Source of the DNA: Actinoplanes missouriensis 431
GTDB lineage: Bacteria > Actinomycetota > Actinomycetes > Mycobacteriales > Micromonosporaceae
Assembly: GCF_000284295.1 (NCBI RefSeq)
Contig: NC_017093.1
Location: 7,192,001 to 7,256,000 of the forward strand
Reading direction: 5' to 3'
Length of the DNA stretch: 64,000 bases
The notes under the pieces were generated by a model that saw nothing but the letters and a program-made list of their open reading frames with translations, did no database searches and had not been told where the DNA came from. The position numbers and the translations under genes are program-made. Shown one piece after another: positions 37,000 through 45,500 of the stretch; position 1 is the first letter of the stretch; each line of letters opens with the position of its first letter.

Positions 37000-38439
37000 C
37001 TAGAAGGCGAGGAAGTTCTTGAGCTCGGTGACGAGCTTCTTGATGCGACCGGACAGCACCGGCGTGCCCTGGTCCTTGAAGCGCTGGCGGAACCAGGGGT
37101 TGACGCTCTGCTGGCCGCCGCTGCTGACGGAACCGACCGGGATGAAGCGGGCTCCGGAGCGGTGGATGGCGGCCATCCCGTCGAAGACGGCCTGTTCCTT
37201 CCACTCGTAGAAGTCGGAGATCCAGACGACCACGGTGTTGCGCGGGTCGGCGATCTTCGGCCGGGCCAGGTCGAGCGCGACGGTGCCGTCCGTCCCGCCG
37301 CCCAGCTGGGTACGCAGCAGCACCTCGAACGGATCGTGCACCCACGGCGTCAGGTCGAGCGCCCGGGTGTCGTAGGCGATCAGGTGCACGTCGACCTTGG
37401 GCAGCCCCGCGAAGATCGAGGCGAGGATCGTGCAGTTGACCATCGCGTCGACCATCGAGCCGGACTGGTCCACCACCACGATCAGCCGGGCCGGGGTGAT
37501 CCGTTTCGCGGTCTGCTTGTAGTAGAGCCGGTCGACGTAGAGGCGCTCCTCCGCCGGATCCCAGTTCGGCAGGTTCTTCCAGATCGTGCGGTTGATGTCG
37601 AGGTTGCGGTAGACGCGTCTCGGCGGGATGGACCGGTCGATCGTCCCGGTGCTGGCCTGGGCCACCTGCGTGCGCAGCACCTCGGCCACCTCGTCGACGA
37701 AACGCCGGATCAGCGCCTTGGCGTTGGCCAGCGCCACACCGTCCAGGTTGTCCTTGTCGCGGAGCAGCTGCTCGATCAGCGACATGCTCGGGGTGAGCTG
37801 CTTGGCCAGGGTGGGGTCGGCCAGCACCTCGCGCAGCCGCATCCGGCTGACCAGGTCGGCCTCGATGGCGGCGAGCACCGGGGCGAGGTCGCCGTCGAAC
37901 CCGTTGCCCGGCCCGGTCCCGACGCCGGTCCCGCCGCCCGGGGAAGCGCCACCCGCTGAGGTGCCGTCCGGGGAGGTGCCGCCCGGCGAGCCCGCGCCCG
38001 CCGGTCCGTCTCCCGCTGACGGGGCGCCCGCGCCGGCGGCCGCGGCGCGGCCGCGCAACGAGCCGGGGGTGCAGCCGAGGGACCGCTCGAACCAGCCCGC
38101 GTCCGACTGCCAGCGGGCCAGCTGACCGGCCGTGACGTTGCCCGAGCCGGTCCCGAAGACGTTGAGCAGCAGCTTGGAGACGAGCGCGGCCCGCCGGACC
38201 TCGCCCTCCCGGTCGTCGCCCGCCCCGTTGAGCAGGCCGTCGAACTCCGCCTCGAGGTGCGGGAAGCGCTGCACCACCGTGTCGACCGAGACGGCCGGGT
38301 CGAGCAGCGCGGCCGGCAGGTCCAGGTCGTCGACGATCGCCATGCTGCCGTTTTCCAGCGCGGCCTGCTCCTCGGGGTCGAAGAGCCGGGCCAGCAGCCG
38401 CCAGTACAGCACCTGACGCCGATTTTCCGCGGTGCTCAT
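37000..38439 (-). CDS. vWA-domain protein (YehP-like)
   Basis: The 479-residue soluble protein has a helical N-terminus, a Gly/Ser/Pro-rich insert (about 135-175), and a C-terminal vWA domain from about residue 310 with MIDAS VVDQSGSM and the VVWISDFYEW segment. No signal peptide or membrane helix is present, so it works in the cytoplasm with the AAA+ partner. It overlaps the upstream gene by 4 bp. Confidence 0.9.
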   Translation of the reverse strand: MSTAENRRQVLYWRLLARLFDPEEQAALENGSMAIVDDLDLPAALLDPAVSVDTVVQRFPHLEAEFDGLLNGAGDDREGEVRRAALVSKLLLNVFGTGSGNVTAGQLARWQSDAGWFERSLGCTPGSLRGRAAAAGAGAPSAGDGPAGAGSPGGTSPDGTSAGGASPGGGTGVGTGPGNGFDGDLAPVLAAIEADLVSRMRLREVLADPTLAKQLTPSMSLIEQLLRDKDNLDGVALANAKALIRRFVDEVAEVLRTQVAQASTGTIDRSIPPRRVYRNLDINRTIWKNLPNWDPAEERLYVDRLYYKQTAKRITPARLIVVVDQSGSMVDAMVNCTILASIFAGLPKVDVHLIAYDTRALDLTPWVHDPFEVLLRTQLGGGTDGTVALDLARPKIADPRNTVVVWISDFYEWKEQAVFDGMAAIHRSGARFIPVGSVSSGGQQSVNPWFRQRFKDQGTPVLSGRIKKLVTELKNFLAF

Positions 38440-39785
38440 TTGCGCAGCAGCCTTCCCGCGCGCTCGCGGAGCACGTCGACGGCCGTGCCGGCGACCGCCT
38501 CCGCCTTCGCGGCCTTCGCGTCGAGCGGGCCGAGCGCCCAGTCACCGGCGTGCACCGCCACCGCTTTCCGTTTCACCGTGGCCTGCACGGCGAGCGGCTG
38601 GAGCGCCCATCGACCGGCGTCCCAACGCAGCAGCCCGAGGCAGGCGGTGGACGCGGTGACCAGGGCCGGGGTGAGCGGGCCGGCGGCGGGCAGCCGGTCC
38701 AGGTCGAGCGCCAGCGTGACGCCGCCGAGGTCGAGCCCGTCCGGGCCGGCGGTGTAACCCTCCAGCAGCACCGGCTCGGCGATCGCGGCCGGATGCCTGT
38801 CGAGCGGCGGCAGGGACGCTGCCGCCGCCGCGTCGAGCCGGACCCGGGCGGTCGCGAACGGGTCGGCCGGCTCACCGGCGGTGACCTGCGACTCGTCCCA
38901 GATCAGGTCGCCGCCGCCGGTCAGGACGAGGCCGCTGACCTCGACCGACCGGTGCTCGGCCAGAGCGGCCCGGAAGATCGGGAACGCCGCCAGCATGCGC
39001 CAGGCGGACGGGCCGGTGATGGTCTCGACCTTCGGCGCGGCCACCGCGGCGCGCACCAGGCGGACCTCGCCGCCGGCCGTCTCCAGCAGGCCGTGCGCCT
39101 GCGCCTGGAAGATCGTGGGGTGCTCGTGCAGGTCGGCGCCGAGCAGCAGGAACCGCCCGTCGACCGGCTCGCCGGGATCGGCGGGGAACCCGTCCTGGGA
39201 GAGCAGCAGGGCGCGGGTCCAGAGGTCCGCCCAGCGCCGGGCCGGGACACGGTCCAGGGTGGCGACCGGCGCGGCGGCGCGGAGCTCGGCGGCGAACCCG
39301 TCGAGCAGCACCGCCAGGCGGCGGGCCGCCGGATCGGCGAGCAGTGCCTGCACGGCCGGCGAGCCGGCCGCGGCGAGCTCGTGGTCGACGCCGCGCCACC
39401 CGGCGATCGCCAGCTCGCGCAGCCAGGAGCGGCTGCCGCCGGCGACGAGGGCCGGGGCCTCGACCGGGGCGGGCGACGGCAGCCGCTTGCGGGCGAGCGT
39501 GCCGAGCAGGGCGTCGTGCGCGGCGCCGAGCAGCGCGGTGCGCGCGCCGGCCAGCACCGCCAGGTGCTCGTCGGTGACGGTCCCGGCGACGATCTTGCCG
39601 ATCGAGTCGGTCACCCGGCCGGCGAGCGGTGAGCCGGCGAACGCGGCGGCCAGCGCCGACAGCGACGCGGCACGCTCCTCGTCGATCCGGGCCAGGCCGT
39701 GCACGAGCACGTCGTCCAGGCCGTCGACCAGGACCAGCGTCTCGCTCAGCCCGGCGGGGCGGGCGCGCAGGGCGTCGGCGAGCAT
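38436..39785 (-). CDS. Unrecognised 449-residue protein of the YehLMPQ-type locus
   Basis: ATG at 39785 overlaps the stop of the SWIM-like gene (ATGA) and the frame ends overlapping the vWA gene. The protein is Ala/Leu-rich with an early LVLVDGLDDVLVHGLARIDEERAASL segment and several WDAGRWALQPL-like beta segments at the C-terminus. No signal peptide or helix is seen. In E. coli the SWIM protein YehQ is one longer chain, so this is probably its separated C-terminal part. No function can be assigned from sequence. Confidence 0.72.
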   Translation of the reverse strand: MLADALRARPAGLSETLVLVDGLDDVLVHGLARIDEERAASLSALAAAFAGSPLAGRVTDSIGKIVAGTVTDEHLAVLAGARTALLGAAHDALLGTLARKRLPSPAPVEAPALVAGGSRSWLRELAIAGWRGVDHELAAAGSPAVQALLADPAARRLAVLLDGFAAELRAAAPVATLDRVPARRWADLWTRALLLSQDGFPADPGEPVDGRFLLLGADLHEHPTIFQAQAHGLLETAGGEVRLVRAAVAAPKVETITGPSAWRMLAAFPIFRAALAEHRSVEVSGLVLTGGGDLIWDESQVTAGEPADPFATARVRLDAAAAASLPPLDRHPAAIAEPVLLEGYTAGPDGLDLGGVTLALDLDRLPAAGPLTPALVTASTACLGLLRWDAGRWALQPLAVQATVKRKAVAVHAGDWALGPLDAKAAKAEAVAGTAVDVLRERAGRLLRK

Positions 39786-40270
39786 CAGCGCACCGTCCCG
39801 GCCGCGGGGAACCACTGCAGGTCGGGCAGCGGGTCGGTGGTCGCCGGCAGCTCCAGGTAGGAGAGGTGCCGCAGGAAGCTGCTGAACACCTCGGCCGCCC
39901 GGTTCGGCGCGGCGACCGGGTGCAGGCCGGTGATCAGGTCGGCGCCCTCGACGACCTCGACCTTCAGGTAACGCGCGACGCGCGCCGCACCGTACTGCAG
40001 GGTGGCCTCGGCCAGCAGCGAGCGCAGATGGTTGCACGGGTAGGCCCCGCTGAGGCCACCGCACGGGCGGTTGTTGTTGGTGTTGCAGCTCAGGCCGTGA
40101 TCGCCCGCGGTGATCGAGGAGACGTAGACCCGGGAGACGTCGGACCCGCTCGACACCACGCCCTGCAAGCGGCCCTCGGCGAGCTCGAGAAAGGGCACTT
40201 TCGCCAGTTTCCGCGATCGCACTGGCTCGATGACGGGCGCCGAGCTGCGGCGCTCGTAGGGGATGCTCAT
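39785..40270 (-). CDS. SWIM-like zinc-finger protein (YehQ N-terminal-like)
   Basis: The 161-residue protein has a CNTNNNRPCGG...YPCNHLRSLL stretch (about 77-102), giving three Cys and one His in the spacing of a SWIM-type zinc site. Such domains bind DNA or proteins. It is the first gene of the five-gene operon 40270-33100, whose members overlap or nearly overlap. The product is much shorter than YehQ-type proteins; the missing part is probably encoded by the next gene. Confidence 0.75.
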   Translation of the reverse strand: MSIPYERRSSAPVIEPVRSRKLAKVPFLELAEGRLQGVVSSGSDVSRVYVSSITAGDHGLSCNTNNNRPCGGLSGAYPCNHLRSLLAEATLQYGAARVARYLKVEVVEGADLITGLHPVAAPNRAAEVFSSFLRHLSYLELPATTDPLPDLQWFPAAGTVR

Positions 40271-40289
40271 GGGGCGTAGTTCTATCGGA

Positions 40290-40327
40290 GGGGTCCGACA
40301 AAAACCGGTCGGTCCTGGCCGGACCCC
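40290..40327. terminator. Hairpin between the MMPL gene end and the SWIM operon start
   Basis: GGGGTCCG (40290-40297) and CGGACCCC (40320-40327) are perfect 8-bp arms, with a smaller CCGG-CCGG stem inside the 22-nt loop. It follows the MMPL stop on the minus strand and precedes the SWIM operon. Confidence 0.45.
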
Positions 40328-40334
40328 CTCGACC

Positions 40335-42581
40335 TCAGCCGTGTTCGCGCAGGCCCATCCGCGCGTGCAGGGCCCGCAGCGGCCCGGGCGCCCACCAGTT
40401 CCAGCGGCCGAGCAGCCGCATGAACGCCGGCACCAGCACCGGCCGGACCAGCAGCGCGTCCAGGATGATCGCCAGCGCCGCGCAGAGCCCGAAGAACTGG
40501 ATGAACGACACCCCGGACACCAGCATGGCCAGGAACGACACCGACAGGATCGCGGCGGCGGCGCTGATCACCCGGCCGCTGCGGGACAGGCCCTCCACCA
40601 CAGCGGTACGCAGATCGGCGCCCTGCCGATGCCGTTCGATGATCCGGGACAGCACGAACACCTCGTAGTCCATCGAGAGCCCGAACGCCACGCAGAACAG
40701 CAGCACCGGGATCGCCACGGTCAGCGGTGTCGCGGTGAATCCCAGCACCTCGGACAGGTTGCCGTCCTGGAAGATCCAGACCGCGACGCCGAAGACCGAG
40801 CTCATCGTGAGCAGGTTGAACACCAGCGCCTTGAGCGGCAGGAGCACGCTGCCGGTGAGCAGGAACAGCAGCGCGAACGTGGTGCAGGCGATCAGGATCA
40901 GCGCGTGCGGCAGCCGTCCGCCGATCGAGGCGGTGATGTCGACCAGCTGCGCGGCCGGGCCGGTGGCCATGACCGGGACTCCCGCCGGCACCGGCACGGC
41001 ACGGATCGCACGCGCCAGGTCGGCGCCCGCGTCCGAGTACGGCTCCACGTCGGTGAGCACCGAGAAATAGGTGGCCAGCTTCCCGGACGCGTACGTCCGC
41101 GGATGCATCGTGATCAGTTTCGGGGTCGCGACGCCGTGCACGAACGTCCCGGCCATGCTGTCCACCCGGCTCACCCCCTCGACCCGGGAGAGCCGTGCCG
41201 CGTACACGGCGGCCCGCTTGATGCCGTTGGTGCCGGTTCCCCAGCCGTCGGCGACGATCACCGTGGCGCCGCTGCCGGTCCCGGCGAACTCGGTGCGCAG
41301 CGCGTCCGCGACGACCCGGCTCTCCGCGTCCTTGGGCAGCACCCGGTCGTCGGCGATGCCGAACTTGATGTGGGTGAACGGCATCGCGAGCGCGATCAGG
41401 AACAGGATCACCGGTACGGCGCTGCGGAACGGCCGGCGCATCACCTCCGCGGCGACCCGTCCCCAGAACGGCGCGTGCCCGCCGGCGGCCGGTCGCCGGC
41501 GCAGCACCGGCCACCTGTCGATCCGGTCCCCGAGCAGCACCAGCAGGGCCGGCAGCACCATCAGCGCGGCGCAGACCGTGGCGATCACGACGGCGATCCC
41601 GGCGTAGGCGAACGACCGCAGGAAGTACTGCGGGAAGACCAGCAGGCTGCACAGCGCGACCGCCACGGTGGCCGCGCTGAAGACCACGGTCGACCCGGCG
41701 GTACGCATCGTCGCCGCCAGCGCCGTGATGTTGTCCGGGTCGCGGAGCCGCTGTTCCCGGTACCGGGAGACGAAGAGCAGGCTGTAGTCGACGGCCAGGC
41801 CCAGTCCCAGCGCCGTCGCCATGTTCACCGCGAAGACCGAGACGTCGGTGAAGACCGCCAGCAACCGCAGCGTGCCGAGCGTCGCGACGATCGAGAAGAG
41901 GCCGATCAGCAGCGGCGCCCCGGCCGCCCACACCGTGCCGAACACGAGCAGCAGCAGGATCAGCGTGATCGGCACCGCGATCGCCTCGGCGCGCGCCAGG
42001 TCCTCGGTGACCTGGGCGTTGATGTCGTTGTTGACCTGGGTGATCCCACCGAACCCGACGGTCACCGCGCCGGTGTGCCCGGCGAGCTCGTGCAGGTCCT
42101 TCACCCGTGCGGCGCTGGTGTCCTCGTCGCCGTCGACCCGGGCCAGGATGATGCCCTTGTCCCGGTCCCGCCCGGCCAGTTGCGGCGCCCGGCCGGCCCA
42201 GTACGAGCCGACCACGCTCACGCCCTCGGTCCCGGTCAGCCGCTGCGTCACCTGGTCGGCGACCGTGCGGACGTCCGGGTCGTCGACGTCGCCGCCCGGC
42301 TTCTCGAGCATGACGACGAGGTTCGGGTCGGCGGCGTGGAAGTGCTGGGCGAGCGACTTCTGTCCCCGTACCGATTCCGAGCTCGGATCGTCGAAACCGC
42401 CGGTCTTCAGGGCCCCGACCAGGTCACCGCTGAACACGATGGCGGCCACCGCGATCAGCAGCGCGGTGATCAGGACCGATTTGGGGCGGCGGGTGACGAG
42501 CCGTACCACCGGCCCGGTAGCCGGGCCGGTGGTCGGGACGCGCCGGCCGGTGGTGACCGGGCGCGGGGTTACCGATGTCAT
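40335..42581 (-). CDS. MMPL/RND-family exporter
   Basis: The 748-residue membrane protein has the two-fold MMPL layout: TM1, a large extracytoplasmic loop, a five-helix bundle with GLGLAVDYSLLFVSRYREQ (TM4 region), then a second helix-loop-bundle with FGLSMDYEVFVLSRIIERH. These GxxxDY segments hold the proton-relay residues. MMPL proteins move lipids or hydrophobic polyketides. The start lies 7 bp after the synthase stop, so it is the obvious exporter of that synthase product. Confidence 0.92.
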   Translation of the reverse strand: MTSVTPRPVTTGRRVPTTGPATGPVVRLVTRRPKSVLITALLIAVAAIVFSGDLVGALKTGGFDDPSSESVRGQKSLAQHFHAADPNLVVMLEKPGGDVDDPDVRTVADQVTQRLTGTEGVSVVGSYWAGRAPQLAGRDRDKGIILARVDGDEDTSAARVKDLHELAGHTGAVTVGFGGITQVNNDINAQVTEDLARAEAIAVPITLILLLLVFGTVWAAGAPLLIGLFSIVATLGTLRLLAVFTDVSVFAVNMATALGLGLAVDYSLLFVSRYREQRLRDPDNITALAATMRTAGSTVVFSAATVAVALCSLLVFPQYFLRSFAYAGIAVVIATVCAALMVLPALLVLLGDRIDRWPVLRRRPAAGGHAPFWGRVAAEVMRRPFRSAVPVILFLIALAMPFTHIKFGIADDRVLPKDAESRVVADALRTEFAGTGSGATVIVADGWGTGTNGIKRAAVYAARLSRVEGVSRVDSMAGTFVHGVATPKLITMHPRTYASGKLATYFSVLTDVEPYSDAGADLARAIRAVPVPAGVPVMATGPAAQLVDITASIGGRLPHALILIACTTFALLFLLTGSVLLPLKALVFNLLTMSSVFGVAVWIFQDGNLSEVLGFTATPLTVAIPVLLFCVAFGLSMDYEVFVLSRIIERHRQGADLRTAVVEGLSRSGRVISAAAAILSVSFLAMLVSGVSFIQFFGLCAALAIILDALLVRPVLVPAFMRLLGRWNWWAPGPLRALHARMGLREHG

Positions 42582-42588
42582 TCCGCGC

Positions 42589-45500
42589 TCACACGGACTG
42601 GGACAGTGTGGCCGGGTCGAGGTGGCGGGCCAGCAGGTCCACGGTCTTCTCGATGTCGTCCGTGGTGTGCTCGGCGGTCACGAAGAACCGCAGCCGGGCC
42701 ATCTTCTCCTTGACCGCCGGGTACAGGATCGGGTTCGCGCTGACCCCGTTCTGGAACAGCATGTCGGCGAGGAGCAGCGCCTTGATCGAGTCACCGGTGA
42801 TCGCCGGGACGACGGGCGTGCCGACGGCGCTTCCGGTGTCGACCCCGGCCTCCTTGGCGAGCCGCAGGAACGTGCCGGCGTTGTTGTGCAGCGCGGCCAG
42901 CCGCTGCGGCTCCTCGCGGAGGATGTGCAGGGCGGCGAGCGCCGCGGCGGCGTTCGCCGGGCTCATGCCGGCGCTGAAGATGTAACCGGGCAGCGTGTAC
43001 CGCATGTAGTCGATCAGCTCGTGCCGGCCGGCGATGTAACCGCCGCAGCTCGCCAGGGACTTGGACAGGGTGCCCATCCAGACGTCCACGTCGGTGCGCT
43101 CGACGCCGAAGTGCTCGCCGACGCCGCCGCCACGGGCGCCGAGCACGCCGATGCTGTGCGCCTCGTCGACCATCAGCAGCGCGCCGTGCTTCTTCTTGAG
43201 CGCGATCAGCGCCGGCAGGTCGCAGATGTCGCCGTCCATGCTGTAGACGCCCTCGACCACGATCAGCACCCGGCGGTACCGGTCACGGGTGGTGGTGAGC
43301 AGCTCGTCCAGGGCCGCGTAGTCCTGGTGGGCGAACGGCTGGCGGCTGGCGCCGGAGAGCCGGCAGCCCTGCAGGATGCTGTCGTGCGCGAGCGCGTCGT
43401 GCACGATCAGGTCCTCGGGGCCGACGATGTGGCCGATCACGCTGACGTTGGTGGCGTGACCGCCGATCATGGTGATCGCGTCCTCGCAGCCGACGAACTC
43501 GGCGAGCGCCCGGTCCAGCTCGTCGTGCAGGGCCCGGTTGCCGGAGAGGATCCGGGCCGCCGAGACCGAGGAGCCGTACCTGTCGACGGCCTCCTTCACC
43601 GCGTACGCGACCATCGGGTGCCCGGCCAGGCCGAGGTAGTTGTAGCTGGAGAAGGAGATCAGCTGCCGGCCGCCGACCGTGGTGGCCCGGCCGATCCCGG
43701 CCTCGTGGACGATGAAGTACGGGTTGGCGACCTGCACCATCCGCTCCATCATCGCGCCACGCTGGCGGAACTCCACGACCTCGGGCAGCGCGGCCACGTC
43801 GGCGACCTCCTTGCGCGGCGGCGCCACCAGGGCACGCTCCGGCGTCGGCACGACCGGCGCGGCGTGCTGCGGCTGCGCGGGCGGCGGCGAGGCCACGGCC
43901 GGCGTGCTGTTGCCGCCGAGCGCCGCGGACAGCAGCTGCGCCAGGTCGCCGACCTTGTGCACCTCGAACATGTCGGCCGGGTCCACGTCCACGTCCGGCC
44001 AGCGCCGCCGCATCGCGGTGAGCAGCTCCGAGATCATGATCGAGTCGAACCCGAGGTCGTCGGCGAACGACTGCTCGGCACGGACCAGGTCGGACGGGTA
44101 CGCGCTGATCGAACCGATGATCTTCGCGAGCTCGCCGACGATCGCGCCGACGTCGTTCGGCCCGGTCTTCTGCGCCGGCACCACGGCCCGCTTGGCCACC
44201 GGCTCGGGCTCCTGGACCGCCCGGACGACAGGTGCGGCCTGCTCGATGGCCGGCGCCGCGATGGCCGGCGCGCCGATGGCCGGCGTGCTGATGGCCCGGA
44301 TCGGCTCCACACCGATGTTGCGCAGAACGTCGAGCTGTTCCCGCATCAAAGAAATGACGTCGTTCACTGGCGTCGGATCTCCATTTCTGGTGGCGACCGG
44401 AAGCGCCGAGCGCTCCGGCAGGCGTAGGTCGAGCTCTCCGGCGGGCAGCGCCGGGCGCTCCAGCGCGGTGGTGACGGGAATCGGACCGGCTTCCTCGGCG
44501 GTCCGGCGGATCGAGTAGTACTGCGTGGCGAGCGGCGACGGCGGCAGGGTCAGCAGGGGTACGCCGAGACCGCTGAACAACGGCGTCAGGTCCACCGGCA
44601 CGCCCGCGACGGCGAGCCGTCCCAGGCCTTCGAGCAGCGCGTACCCGTCGTCCGGCTCGGACGGCATCAGCGCGATCTTGCTGAGCCGCGCAGTGGACGG
44701 GATCTGCGCGGCCATGCCGAGCAGGGCGTCGCCGGCGCAGACCTGCACGAGGATCCGGGCGCCCGCGGCAGCGGCCGTGTCGACGGCGTCACGGAAGAGC
44801 ACCGGCGACGAGATGTGCCGGCTCCACAGCGCGCGCAGCTGGTCCGGCTCCGCCGCCGCCTCCGGGTCGACGCTGGACACGAACCGCACACCGGGTGTCC
44901 GGACCGCCAGGTCGGCGGTGTACTCGGCGATCCGGCCGTCCACCTCGGCCAGCAGCGGCGAGTGGAACGCGTGCGACACCCGCAGCTCGACCGCCGACAC
45001 CCCACGGGTACGGCAGCGATCCAGCAGGTGCGCGACGGCGTCCCGGTGCCCGCTCGCCACGGTCTGCGCCGGGTGGTTGTAGCACCCCGCCCAGACCCCG
45101 CGGATGCCCGAGCGCAGCTCCTCGAAGGCGGCCGCGTCGGCCTTGATCGCGGCCATCGTGCCGGGCGCCGGTTCCTCCCCCGAGGTCACCGCGGCGCCGC
45201 GCTCGATCAGGAAGTCGAGGCCGTCGTCCGGGGTGAGCGCGCCGGCGGACACGGCGGCGACCAGCTCGCCGACGCTGTGGCCGAGGGCGACGTCCGGCGT
45301 GACACCGCAGTCGGCGAGCAGCTGGGCCATGCTGATCCCGGCGATGCCGAGACCCGGCTGGCAGATCCGGGTGTCGCTGACCTGCGCCTCGGCGCCCGGT
45401 CCGGGGTTCTCGCAGAGCAGGTCGGAGACCGCGGTGCCGGTGCGCTTGTCGACGGTGTCGGCGAGCGGCCCGGCGTACCGGGCGAAGAGCGGGAACCGCT

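Noticed and set aside
39786..40301. N-terminal extension of the 449-residue protein
   Set aside because: It overlaps the SWIM-like gene in another frame with non-protein composition; ATG at 39785 is coupled to the SWIM stop.
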